NCBI RefSeq assembly: GCF_042646065.1
Contig: NZ_JBHRTA010000009.1
Location: forward strand, 248,001-312,000
Direction of reading: 5' to 3'
DNA length: 64,000 bases
DNA from: Parapedobacter deserti
Lineage (GTDB): Bacteria > Bacteroidota > Bacteroidia > Sphingobacteriales > Sphingobacteriaceae
The position numbers and the translations under genes were made by a program. How positions within the stretch are numbered: the stretch's first letter is position 1; each line of letters opens with the position of its first letter. The notes beneath the pieces are model-generated. The model saw nothing but the letters and a program-made list of their open reading frames with translations, was not told the DNA's origin and did not search any database. Of this stretch, positions 16,422 through 24,530 are shown in pieces.

Positions 16422-17504
16422 ATGAAAAAAAGCACACACCCCACCGGGGAAATCATGGTGTTTTCCGGAGCCGGACAGCCCCTGGAAGCGCGTTCGTATC
16501 AAGTCCCCCGCCTGAAGGCGGGGGAAGTGCTGGTGGCCAATCTTTATACGACACTTTGCGGTAGCGATTTACATAGTTTTTCCGGGAAACGGAACGAAAA
16601 AACACCATCTGTATTGGGCCATGAAATTGTGGGGCGTGTCATTGCTATTGATGAGCAGCACGATGGCAGGGACCATGCAGGCCTGCCTTTAGGCGTCGGA
16701 GACATCGTGACCTGGTCAATTTTCGCATCGGACGCAAATTGCCAGTTATCCCGGCAGGGCATGCCGCAAAAGGGGGATAACCTGTTCAAATACGGTCACG
16801 CGCTGTTGACCGAGGAGGACGCCTTTCATGGTGGTCTGGCGGAGTACTGCATACTGCGGCCTTATACTGTTATCTTAAAGGTTCCGGAAGGGATTCCCAT
16901 ACCGGTAGCGGCAACGATCAACTGCGCCATCGCTACCGTGGCCGGGGCGTTGCGCATGGCTAGGGATATTCAGGGTAAGCGGGTATTGATCACCGGCATG
17001 GGACTCCTGGGGGTTGCTTGCGCTGCTATGTGCAAAGATGCGGGGGCTTGCCAGGTCATCGCTGCAGACGTCAGTGACCGGCGCTTATCGCAAGCCATGT
17101 TGTTTGGTGCAGACGCAGTGGTCTACTTAAGTCGAGCTGAGCGCATACCTCCAGCTACGGTCGACATCGCCTTCGACATGAGCGGTTCGCCGAAGGCGAT
17201 GGAAATGGGACTGGAAACGCTGTCCTACGGTGGAACGGCGATATGGGTCGGCGCGGTGTTTGGTGATCGTAAGTTAGCCATGGATGCTGAAAGCATCGTC
17301 AGGCGTTTGCTAACCATCCGGGGGCTGCACAACTATAACTATGAAGATATTCAATATGCCCTCGATTTTATGACACGCAATACGCTGAAATTTCCATTTT
17401 CAAGCGTGGTGGAAAAAGAGTTCCCGCTTTCGCAGGCCCAACAGGCGTTTGAATATGCGATTTCTCATAAGCCACTACGTGTGGGTATTAAAATAGGGGA
17501 ATGA
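16422..17504 (+). CDS. Medium-chain zinc-type alcohol dehydrogenase (HpnZ/TIGR03366-like)
   Basis: A 360-residue cytoplasmic MDR dehydrogenase. Catalytic zinc ligands fit Cys46 (TLCGSDLHSFSGKR) and His67-Glu68 (LGHEIVGRV); the NAD(P) site is ITGMGLLGVACAAM. The spacing LFKYGHALL, FHGGLAEYC and NCAIATVAGALR recalls dehydrogenases proposed to act in phosphonate catabolism, but no phosphonatase gene is present here. The structural zinc lobe is degraded: where four cysteines are expected I read Asp104, Cys107, Ser110, Gly118. I use the ATG at 16422, since a longer frame from 16338 overlaps the PHP gene. Its stop overlaps the start of the transporter gene (ATGA). The substrate is unknown. Confidence 0.82.
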   Translation: MKKSTHPTGEIMVFSGAGQPLEARSYQVPRLKAGEVLVANLYTTLCGSDLHSFSGKRNEKTPSVLGHEIVGRVIAIDEQHDGRDHAGLPLGVGDIVTWSIFASDANCQLSRQGMPQKGDNLFKYGHALLTEEDAFHGGLAEYCILRPYTVILKVPEGIPIPVAATINCAIATVAGALRMARDIQGKRVLITGMGLLGVACAAMCKDAGACQVIAADVSDRRLSQAMLFGADAVVYLSRAERIPPATVDIAFDMSGSPKAMEMGLETLSYGGTAIWVGAVFGDRKLAMDAESIVRRLLTIRGLHNYNYEDIQYALDFMTRNTLKFPFSSVVEKEFPLSQAQQAFEYAISHKPLRVGIKIGE

Positions 17505-18730
17505 TGGCGGGGAATTTTCGAAAAGAGCAATGGAAGATGTTGTTCATCACCATGTTCTGCTACCTGTTTTTTTATACGGGCAGACATAACTTTGGGTGGG
17601 CTGCACAGGGGATGGCCACGGCACTGGACATCCCTTACGCGATGATCGGATGGATTAGCTTTTCGATGCTTATCGGATACGGCATCGGTCAGTTTATCAA
17701 CGGAAACCTTGCCGACCGCTTCAGCCCACGGGTAATGATTCCTTTAGGCGCCATCCTGTCGGTATTTGCCAATTTTGCGGTCAGCTATGCTCAGTCATCC
17801 ACCACCGTGATCCTGTTATGGGCGCTGAATGGATACTTCCAATCCATGGCTTGGGCACCTGGGGGCAAACTGATTACCAATTGGTGGTCAGAAGCCGAGC
17901 GCGGAAAGGCGTTCGGCTTCTATACCATGGCTGCTGGCTCCTCTTCCGCGGTTACGTATCTGCTGTCCATCTACCTCCTGCAGGCAGGCATGGAATGGCG
18001 CATGCTTTTCCGCATACCCGTACTTTTGTTGCTCGTCGCATCGGTGGTCTTTTTTTTTATTGCGCGCGACAAGCCGTCAGACAAAGGGTACGGCCGCGTC
18101 CGGAAAAAAGATGATGCCTCTCCCGCGCCACGCGGCACGTTGAAGTCAAGGTACGCGGCTGTTTTCTCCAACCGTAATTTTTTGATGGCTTGTGTAGCCA
18201 TCGGCTTTCAGAGTATGGCCCGCTACGGCCTGATTTTTTGGGTACCTATCCATTACCTTGGGAATAGCTGGAAAGAAGACTCGGCCAACCTTTGGGTCAC
18301 TTTTTTGATGCCGGTGGGAATGGCACTCGGGGCATTGGCATTCGGCGTTATCTCCGATACGTTGTTTAAGCACAATAAATTAGCGTCTATACGTTTCGGT
18401 ATGGTAGCCAGCGCTGTGCTCGCACTGCTGATTTATTGGGTTCCCATCGAAAACGTCATGCTTAGCGGTGTACTGATGTTGCTGACAGGTTTCTTCGTAT
18501 ATGGTCCACAGGCCAATTTTTGGCCACTGTGCCCCGAGCTGCTGGGTAGCACAAACACCGGTACCGGTATCGGTGTTATGAATATGACCGCATACTTTTT
18601 TGCCGCGGTTGGTGAACCGATACTGGGTTATATCGTGGACTGGAGCCAAAAAACATCGTCAATCTTTCCGGCTGTTGCAATGATTGCGCTTTTATCAGCC
18701 ATTTCCATTTCGCTTGTCCGTACAAATTAG
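17501..18730 (+). CDS. MFS transporter of the organophosphate:phosphate antiporter (OPA/GlpT) type
   Basis: A 409-residue, 12-span permease. The N-terminus (WKMLFITMFCYLFFYTGRHNFGWA) resembles the GlpT/UhpT/PgtP group, whose members swap organic phosphates for inorganic phosphate; MIGWISFSMLIGYGIGQF and NGYFQSMAWAPGGKLITNWW are also typical of OPA proteins. A central cytoplasmic loop at about 195-210 splits two six-span halves. The overlap with the dehydrogenase gene implies translational coupling. A phosphorylated substrate delivered from the periplasm is likely, but some OPA-like MFS proteins carry other acids or sugars. Confidence 0.82.
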   Translation: MMAGNFRKEQWKMLFITMFCYLFFYTGRHNFGWAAQGMATALDIPYAMIGWISFSMLIGYGIGQFINGNLADRFSPRVMIPLGAILSVFANFAVSYAQSSTTVILLWALNGYFQSMAWAPGGKLITNWWSEAERGKAFGFYTMAAGSSSAVTYLLSIYLLQAGMEWRMLFRIPVLLLLVASVVFFFIARDKPSDKGYGRVRKKDDASPAPRGTLKSRYAAVFSNRNFLMACVAIGFQSMARYGLIFWVPIHYLGNSWKEDSANLWVTFLMPVGMALGALAFGVISDTLFKHNKLASIRFGMVASAVLALLIYWVPIENVMLSGVLMLLTGFFVYGPQANFWPLCPELLGSTNTGTGIGVMNMTAYFFAAVGEPILGYIVDWSQKTSSIFPAVAMIALLSAISISLVRTN

Positions 18731-18775
18731 TGCACATCCAGGAATTATGTTATTTTCGCAGATCTGTCATCTGTC

Positions 18776-21622
18776 ATGAAGCGATCTGCTATCGGTATAC
18801 TAATAGTCATTCAGCTTATTTTATTTGCTGTTTCTCTTTCGGGTGCGTATGGTCGCGCGCAGATCGATAATGCTGATACCTCGGTTGTTTCCCGATACGA
18901 AGCCGAAAAAGTGCGGTATCTCCGGTTGGGTCGTGAGATGCAGTGGGAGGAAGCATTGGCCATCGCCTTGGCCTGCGAAGCTACATTTGTCGGGAAGCTA
19001 CCCCCCAAATCAGAAGCCGACCTGATCTACAACATCGGGTATATCTACGATAAAAGCGAACAGTATCAGCTAGCGTTGGATTATTTCCATCGATCCATAG
19101 CCCTATACGAAGCGATTCATGATGTTGACAGCCTGGATCTGCGCAATGACCTGGCCTTGGCTTACAACAACATCGGCGTGACCCACGCTAATACGGGCTT
19201 TTTCACCCAGCGCAAGGCGAGCTACCTGAAAGCGAAGGAGATTTGGGAATCCATGGGAGACGAGGTGGATAAGAATAACCTGATTTCGCTGTACGGAAAT
19301 TTGTTGCGCCTTTTCAGCCAATACGGAGACAAACGGGCTGCCGGCGAACTGATTTCGACGGTCAACGAGCACTTCGACCGATGGGTGGCCGAGGAGGCAT
19401 TTGGCAAAGGTAAAAAGGGCGTGGACAGACAGAAACCCCGGGCGTTGTACCATGTGGATAAACATCGGCTGAATATCCTCTATACCGATTTGACGGACAA
19501 CAAATCCGGCGGACTGGCACACTTGGATAGCCTGCGCATGCATTTCAATCGCATGGATTACCGCGATCAAAAGCAATATTCCTCGTACCTGCTCAGCGCT
19601 ATTAACGGTGCTGCTGCCCCATTGGTGGATTACGACGACCCGAAGGAACGGCAACTGAAAAAGCGGTATCTCGACCTCGGTATGCGGGAAAGTATCCGTT
19701 TGGGAGATCGGTACAATGAAATGATTTTTCATACGCAGTGGGTCAACTTCTACCTGTTTTCCGCGGATGATTACGAGAAGGCGCTCACACATCTCGATAA
19801 GGCACTTCAAATTGGCAGGGAAATGGATATCCGCGAGTTTAACCTGCTTAATATCTACCTCAAGCGGGGTGATGTCCTACAGCAGACCGGCCGCTTTGAG
19901 GAAGCCGAGCAAATGGCTTATCATGGTTTTTCCCTGTTACTGGGCGAACCTGTCACTGATTTATATACCGTGCAGCGGGAAGCCTTTGCTCAGCGCAATG
20001 ATTTGTTTTACATCAACGCACTTCGGGAAGTAGCCAAAATCTATAAAAACCAGTATGAAAAAGCAGGAGACCCGGAGCATGCCGAGCTGGCTCATCATTT
20101 TTATGTGATAGCGGCCGATCTTTTTCATACATATTACCAAAAGGGTGTTTACAATCCGTGGCTGGATATGAGCAACGCTGACATCAACGAGGGACTGCTA
20201 TCCATGCATATTGGATTGGCGCGAACCGACCACAGCGAGCTGATCAATACGATGGAAAACAATGCATCGCAGCACCTCTGGAAAGAGTTTGAGGCCAAAT
20301 ATCAACAATATTCCCGGGTGCCAGATAGCCTGTTATTACAACGCAATAGGTTGCTGGCTCAGGTCGGTCAAACCGACACGGCGCAAACACTACAGGACGA
20401 ATTGGAATCGGTACAGCTGCAAATCCACACCATCGACCCCACATACGCACCTTTTTTTGAGGCCTCATTTGACGTGACTGTATTGCAGCATCAACTTCAG
20501 CCTGATCAGCTGGTACTGAAATATGAGGTGACCAATGCCGGCGTGTATGCGTTCTCCATTGGTGCCGATGCTATTTCCGTAACTGCACTGGGCCATAAGG
20601 ACACCCTATTGCAGCAGGTGCAAGCCTATTACGAAGTCCTGAAAGCCGTACAAGCAGACTATCGAGCGCCTTCTGAAGACCTGTACCGCCTGTTGGTGGA
20701 GCCGCTCCAGATCCAGACGGCAGCCATCAATACCTTAATCATCATTCCCGAAAACATCCTGAGTTTTCTGCCGTTCGAAACGCTGATCAACCCCGATTCG
20801 GGCAAGCCGTTGATTTACCACTACCACATCAGCTATTCACACTCGCTCAAGCTGTGGCATCTGCAACAGCAACCGGTAGCCGATGGCAGCCAAAAGGTGT
20901 CGCTGGCTGCCTTTTCGCCCAGCTACTCGGATCATTATCTGGCTTCGCTGGCCGACAACGACGGCGTGTACCGCGAAAGATTGCAGGATATTGAAGGGGC
21001 GGCACAGGAAGCGGAATATGTGACCCGCGCATGGGAAGGTGACCTGTACAGACAAGCCCGAAAGCAGGATTTCCTGGACAACACCGCACAGTACCAGGTG
21101 TATCACTTTGCCATGCATGCGTTGCTCGATGAAGCTGACCACCGCAATTCCAGTTTACTTTTTCAAGACGAGGAGCCCCTGTTTTACGACGAACTGTATG
21201 GCTTACATTTTCCAGCGGAATTGGTGGTGCTGAGCGCCTGCAACACCGGTGTAGGCAAATTGGAGAAAGGGGAAGGGTTGATGAGTTTATCGCGAGCGCT
21301 GACCTATTCCGGTGTACGCTCGTCTGTTTACAGCCTTTGGCAGGTGCCCGACGAAGAAACCGCTGAAATCATGACCGGGTTCTACGCCCATTTGAAAACC
21401 GGACAGACTAAAGCGGAAGCGCTCGCCAATGCCAAACGGGACTTTCTGACCAACAATCCCATGAAAAGCCATCCGTTTTTCTGGGCCGGATTTGTGGTCA
21501 ATGGCCACATCGGATCATTGCCATCATCCGGGTTTCCATATTGGATTGTCGGACTAGTTGCGGTGATTGTGATGCTGGCCGTTATTGTGATCGTCGTTAT
21601 CGGGAGAAAGGCGTTTAGTTAA
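18776..21622 (+). CDS. TPR-CHAT protein: exported, membrane-anchored caspase-like protease candidate
   Basis: A 948-residue protein. A signal peptide or N-terminal anchor (residues 1-28) is followed by TPR-like helices (about 40-450; clear copies near LIYNIGYIYDKSEQYQLALDYF and LAYNNIGVTHANTG), a connecting region (about 500-560) and a CHAT domain (about 600-905). The CHAT catalytic dyad is intact: His781 in FAMHALLDEA and Cys822 in LSACNTGVGKLEKGEG, with GVRSSVYSLWQVPD after it. A membrane span at about 922-943 and a short basic tail RKAFS end the chain, so most of it should lie in the periplasm. CHAT proteins are relatives of caspases and separase. It converges with a sigma/TPR anti-sigma operon 16 bp away; I infer they work together. 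The target is unknown. Confidence 0.88.
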   Translation: MKRSAIGILIVIQLILFAVSLSGAYGRAQIDNADTSVVSRYEAEKVRYLRLGREMQWEEALAIALACEATFVGKLPPKSEADLIYNIGYIYDKSEQYQLALDYFHRSIALYEAIHDVDSLDLRNDLALAYNNIGVTHANTGFFTQRKASYLKAKEIWESMGDEVDKNNLISLYGNLLRLFSQYGDKRAAGELISTVNEHFDRWVAEEAFGKGKKGVDRQKPRALYHVDKHRLNILYTDLTDNKSGGLAHLDSLRMHFNRMDYRDQKQYSSYLLSAINGAAAPLVDYDDPKERQLKKRYLDLGMRESIRLGDRYNEMIFHTQWVNFYLFSADDYEKALTHLDKALQIGREMDIREFNLLNIYLKRGDVLQQTGRFEEAEQMAYHGFSLLLGEPVTDLYTVQREAFAQRNDLFYINALREVAKIYKNQYEKAGDPEHAELAHHFYVIAADLFHTYYQKGVYNPWLDMSNADINEGLLSMHIGLARTDHSELINTMENNASQHLWKEFEAKYQQYSRVPDSLLLQRNRLLAQVGQTDTAQTLQDELESVQLQIHTIDPTYAPFFEASFDVTVLQHQLQPDQLVLKYEVTNAGVYAFSIGADAISVTALGHKDTLLQQVQAYYEVLKAVQADYRAPSEDLYRLLVEPLQIQTAAINTLIIIPENILSFLPFETLINPDSGKPLIYHYHISYSHSLKLWHLQQQPVADGSQKVSLAAFSPSYSDHYLASLADNDGVYRERLQDIEGAAQEAEYVTRAWEGDLYRQARKQDFLDNTAQYQVYHFAMHALLDEADHRNSSLLFQDEEPLFYDELYGLHFPAELVVLSACNTGVGKLEKGEGLMSLSRALTYSGVRSSVYSLWQVPDEETAEIMTGFYAHLKTGQTKAEALANAKRDFLTNNPMKSHPFFWAGFVVNGHIGSLPSSGFPYWIVGLVAVIVMLAVIVIVVIGRKAFS

Positions 21623-21638
21623 GCTAATCAAAGTCAGC

Positions 21639-22379
21639 CTATTCCAACACTTCCAACTTCTCGGCAAGTTCCTCCGCTCTCGGTGCCAGATCACTCCCGG
21701 AAGCCGCCACTTGGCTGATGTATTGCCTAGCCTGTCCTTCGTCACCCGCTTTTAGGTAAGCCAGCCCCAGGTACCAGTCGATCACCGGCAGGGAAACCTG
21801 TGTATCCGCCCAATCTTCGTTTTCCAACAACCGGATCGCCTGCTCGGGCTGATCCAGCAGCAACCGGCAAACAGCCAGATACAATGCCGCATGGTTGCTG
21901 GGCGCTTCCTTGTAGAGTTGTTCAAACAAGGCAGCCGCCTCGGCATACGCCTGCTTATCATAGTTGGCCAGTGCTTCCGCCATCACCTGATCGACTTCCA
22001 ATGAACCCCGGACACGGGGTGCCACGACATTCGGATAGGGTTCCATGTATTGTGCGTATAATTTTTCACTATCCACTGTTGGCTGCCGATCAAAAAAGAA
22101 CCAAGCAACACCGATGAGCACCAAAATACTAGCCGCAGCGTACCACCAGGTGGCCAGTTTTCGGGTGGGTTTAGCTGCCTGCTTATCCAGCATCCGGAAA
22201 CGCGCTTTGAGCTGTTGGCGCTCGTTGTAGATCACCGCATCGCGGATTTCTTTTTCAAACCTAAATTCCTCCTCAAAAGCGGTATCGTGCGCCAACAACC
22301 ATTCCAGCTGCTGCTGCGCTTCGGCAGACAACTCGCCGGCGAAATACGCCTCGATCAACTGTTCTTTATCTTTTTCCAT
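21639..22379 (-). CDS. Single-span TPR protein, probable anti-sigma factor
   Basis: A 246-residue protein with three parts. Residues 1-75 are a cytoplasmic helical region of the Bacteroidetes anti-sigma type (IEAYFAGELSAEAQQQLEWLLAHD, FRFEKEIRDAV). About 78-96 is a membrane span (TWWYAAASILVLIGVAWFFF). The rest is a periplasmic region with TPRs (ALANYDKQAYAEAAALFEQLY, AALYLAVCRLLLDQPEQAIRLL, YLGLAYLKAGDEGQARQYI). Its start overlaps the end of the sigma gene upstream by 14 nt, which fits co-translation of a sigma/anti-sigma pair. No zinc-binding anti-sigma motif is seen. Anti-sigma function is inferred from position and the N-terminal pattern. Confidence 0.78.
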   Translation of the reverse strand: MEKDKEQLIEAYFAGELSAEAQQQLEWLLAHDTAFEEEFRFEKEIRDAVIYNERQQLKARFRMLDKQAAKPTRKLATWWYAAASILVLIGVAWFFFDRQPTVDSEKLYAQYMEPYPNVVAPRVRGSLEVDQVMAEALANYDKQAYAEAAALFEQLYKEAPSNHAALYLAVCRLLLDQPEQAIRLLENEDWADTQVSLPVIDWYLGLAYLKAGDEGQARQYISQVAASGSDLAPRAEELAEKLEVLE

Positions 22380-22917
22380 TTGCGTGAACGATTTGCTTCA
22401 ATTGTTTTAAACATCGCGATTTCTGGCTCTTTACGGTATCCTTGGAATCATAAGCCAATTGCTTTTGGATAGCGTCTAACTTTAGTCCCTCGTAATAAAA
22501 GAGCCGCAGTACTTCCTGGCACTTTGGGCCCAGTTGGAGATAAGCCTGCCTTAGTAGCTGAAGTCGGCTTTCCGACGTGTCCGTCTCAAAGAGGGTCAGC
22601 TCTTCGACCAGTTCATCTCCCTGCAATTCCTGATAGTGGTGGCGGGATTGCTCGTTGAGGTAGTTAATCATTTTATACTTTCCTATCGCGTACAGATATG
22701 TTTTGATACTGCTTTTCAACTCATCCAACTTTCCTTGTTTACTATTCTCGTATAAAACGATGATGCTGTCCTGATAGATGTCAAGCGCCACTTCTGCCGC
22801 AACGGCATATCGCTTGCAAAATTCCAAAAATCCGCTTCTGTAGCGGCGATATAGTTCATCCAGTGTCTCTGTATGTCCAGCTTTCAGGGATTTAATCCGC
22901 CGTTTGTCGTTATTCAT
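22366..22917 (-). CDS. ECF RNA polymerase sigma factor paired with TPR anti-sigma
   Basis: A 183-residue ECF sigma factor. Region 2 (LDELYRRYRSGFLEFCKRYA, ALDIYQDSIIVLYENS, IKTYLYAIGKYKMINYLNE) and region 4 (LGPKCQEVLRLFYYEGLKLDAIQKQL, DTVKSQKSRCLKQLKQ) are complete. It lacks the FecI/FecR context; instead a TPR membrane protein overlaps its 3' end and a CHAT protein converges on the operon. The exported-protein cluster that starts 231 bp away on the other strand is a natural candidate for its regulon (inference). Confidence 0.9.
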   Translation of the reverse strand: MNNDKRRIKSLKAGHTETLDELYRRYRSGFLEFCKRYAVAAEVALDIYQDSIIVLYENSKQGKLDELKSSIKTYLYAIGKYKMINYLNEQSRHHYQELQGDELVEELTLFETDTSESRLQLLRQAYLQLGPKCQEVLRLFYYEGLKLDAIQKQLAYDSKDTVKSQKSRCLKQLKQIVHANGKR

Positions 22918-23148
22918 TTAGTAAACCAGAAGTGAAAAAGTAAGCATGAGCGGCTAAACTAATAAAAAATATGAACAACGATGTTTACTTCTGCCCGCGT
23001 GGCATATTAAGGAGATAGCAATGACCTCCGCAAGGCGTGGTGGCTTAAACAATTAAATTACAAAATAAATCTACGAAATGAGAAAAGTACTTTTTGCAGC
23101 ATTAGGAATCAAAAAGTAAATCTACTGGTGAACAATAAAAATTAAAAC
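22918..23148. other. Divergent intergenic region between the sigma gene and the exported-protein cluster
   Basis: This 231-bp stretch must hold the promoters of both transcripts. It contains a separated inverted pair CAGAAGT (22927-22933) / ACTTCTG (22987-22993) and a 13-codon open frame at 23078-23119. I see no clean TAnnTTTG box facing right, which would fit a promoter read by an alternative sigma factor. Confidence 0.4.
23078..23119 (+). CDS. Possible 13-residue leader peptide ORF
   Basis: An ATG at 23078 opens a 13-codon frame, MRKVLFAALGIKK, ending TAA at 23117-23119, 30 bp before the first in-frame ATG of the beta-helix gene. It reads like a short cut-off signal peptide. It could be a leader peptide, the remnant of a gene, or chance. 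Confidence 0.2.
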   Translation: MRKVLFAALGIKK

Positions 23149-23169
23149 ATGGAAACGACGAATTACAAC

Positions 23170-24447
23170 ATGAACAAAACATTATTGAATTTTTTTGGTG
23201 CATTGGCCCTGTTCTCACTCACACTGTCTGGTTGCAGTAAAAAAGAGAACCCGGAGCCGGAGGAAGAAGAATTACCCCCCATCGAACTGGCCTGTGACTA
23301 TTTCAGTGAAGACCGCGTATTGACCAACGATCCGCAACGGCCGGTAGATTACCGGATCAGCTGCTGGGCGAATGTGCAGGGAAGCCTGAAAATAGAACCG
23401 GGCGTCGTGATTGAATTTGAAAACCACGCAGGGTTAATGGTTAACCTCGATAGCAAAGTTTTTGAAATCAAAGGAACGGCATCAGAACCGGTGATTTTAA
23501 CCGGTACTTCCAAGCAGCAAGGCCATTGGCGGGGTATCTTCCTAACCGAAGCACACAACGAAAATAACCTCATCGAACACGCGGTGATTGAATATTCGGG
23601 TTCGCAAGCGTTGAAAAGTACGTCGCCTGTGTACGAAGGTAGTTTGGCCTTAAGGGGTGTTTCGGGGACACCGCCACAAGCATTGACGCTAAACCATGTC
23701 ACAATTAAAGATGGTGGCAGTGTGGGCCTGGATTTTCACGGAATCAGCAAAAATGCGACGGTATCGACGGCTAACCTGACAATCACTGGAAATGCCGGTG
23801 TGCCGGTGATGGTTTCTGCTGAGATGGCGCATGTTTTCGATCATACGTCTACCTATTCGGGCAATGCTTCAGATTTTTTGAACATCACAACTACGAATTA
23901 CGAAATAGAAGACCAGGAGGTAGTATGGCAGAAATTAGATGTGCCTTATTTAGTGGATGATAGAGTGCATGTGAAGAAGGACGGTCACCTTACCATCGAG
24001 CCGGGGGTAGAAATCCAATTTTTGAGTACCGGCTACCTGCAAGTGGCCCCCCTCCTTCCGCCATATAATGCAAGCCTGAAAATACAAGGAACGGACGACG
24101 AGAAAGTACTTTTAAAGGGGCATGAGGATGCGAATTGGGGCGGTATTTACTTTGGACACACTCAACAGGACAATGTGATTGACTATGCGGTCATCGAACA
24201 TACTAAAGGGGATTATCCGGTCGGTAACCTACAAAACTCCGGCGCAGTGTACATGCATGCAGATCCCGTGCTTCGGATCACCAACACTACGTTTCGGGAT
24301 ATGCCGAACTATGCGGTGTACGCCTATTCAGGAGCAAGCCCGATAAAGCCCGATCTGCCGAACTTCGTTTTTGTGAGCAACATCGTTACTGGTACGAAGG
24401 GGTCGCTCGGATGGGGTGATGGTCGAACCACGCACTACCCGTATTAA
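23170..24447 (+). CDS. Right-handed beta-helix lipoprotein of unknown function
   Basis: A 425-residue exported protein. The lipobox LTLSGC follows a typical signal peptide, so it should be a lipoprotein; an acidic stretch (PEPEEEEL) follows the cysteine, as often seen in surface lipoproteins. The rest has parallel beta-helix repeats with recurring pairs such as GSLKIEPGVVIEF / GHLTIEPGVEIQF, HWRGIFL / NWGGIYF, and NLIEHAVIEYSG / NVIDYAVIEHTK, so two halves of similar design are visible. I use the ATG at 23170, which gives the cleaner signal peptide; an in-frame ATG at 23149 is an alternative. It opens a run of five exported proteins. No catalytic residues are recognised. Confidence 0.75.
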   Translation: MNKTLLNFFGALALFSLTLSGCSKKENPEPEEEELPPIELACDYFSEDRVLTNDPQRPVDYRISCWANVQGSLKIEPGVVIEFENHAGLMVNLDSKVFEIKGTASEPVILTGTSKQQGHWRGIFLTEAHNENNLIEHAVIEYSGSQALKSTSPVYEGSLALRGVSGTPPQALTLNHVTIKDGGSVGLDFHGISKNATVSTANLTITGNAGVPVMVSAEMAHVFDHTSTYSGNASDFLNITTTNYEIEDQEVVWQKLDVPYLVDDRVHVKKDGHLTIEPGVEIQFLSTGYLQVAPLLPPYNASLKIQGTDDEKVLLKGHEDANWGGIYFGHTQQDNVIDYAVIEHTKGDYPVGNLQNSGAVYMHADPVLRITNTTFRDMPNYAVYAYSGASPIKPDLPNFVFVSNIVTGTKGSLGWGDGRTTHYPY

Positions 24448-24457
24448 CGATATAAAC

Positions 24458-24490
24458 GTGTTTGCCATGCATAACCAGCGTGGCAAACAC
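24458..24490 (+). terminator. Hairpin after the beta-helix gene, possible terminator
   Basis: A 10-bp perfect stem gtgtttgcca / tggcaaacac (24458-24467 with 24481-24490) with a 13-nt loop lies just after the stop codon. The tail (ataattcatt) is only weakly T-rich, so it may be an attenuator or stabiliser rather than a full terminator. Confidence 0.5.
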
Positions 24491-24530
24491 ATAATTCATT
24501 AGCTAAAATTGAAAATCAGCATTGCAATTA

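Noticed and set aside
16338..17504. Reading the HpnZ-like dehydrogenase as proof of phosphonate breakdown
   Set aside because: No phosphonatase, aminotransferase or C-P lyase genes are nearby, and MDR enzymes change substrate easily; only a general dehydrogenase call is supported.
19103..19810. 235-codon open frame antisense to the CHAT gene
   Set aside because: It lies wholly inside the TPR region of the CHAT gene and its translation shows no recognisable domain; a shadow of the coding strand.
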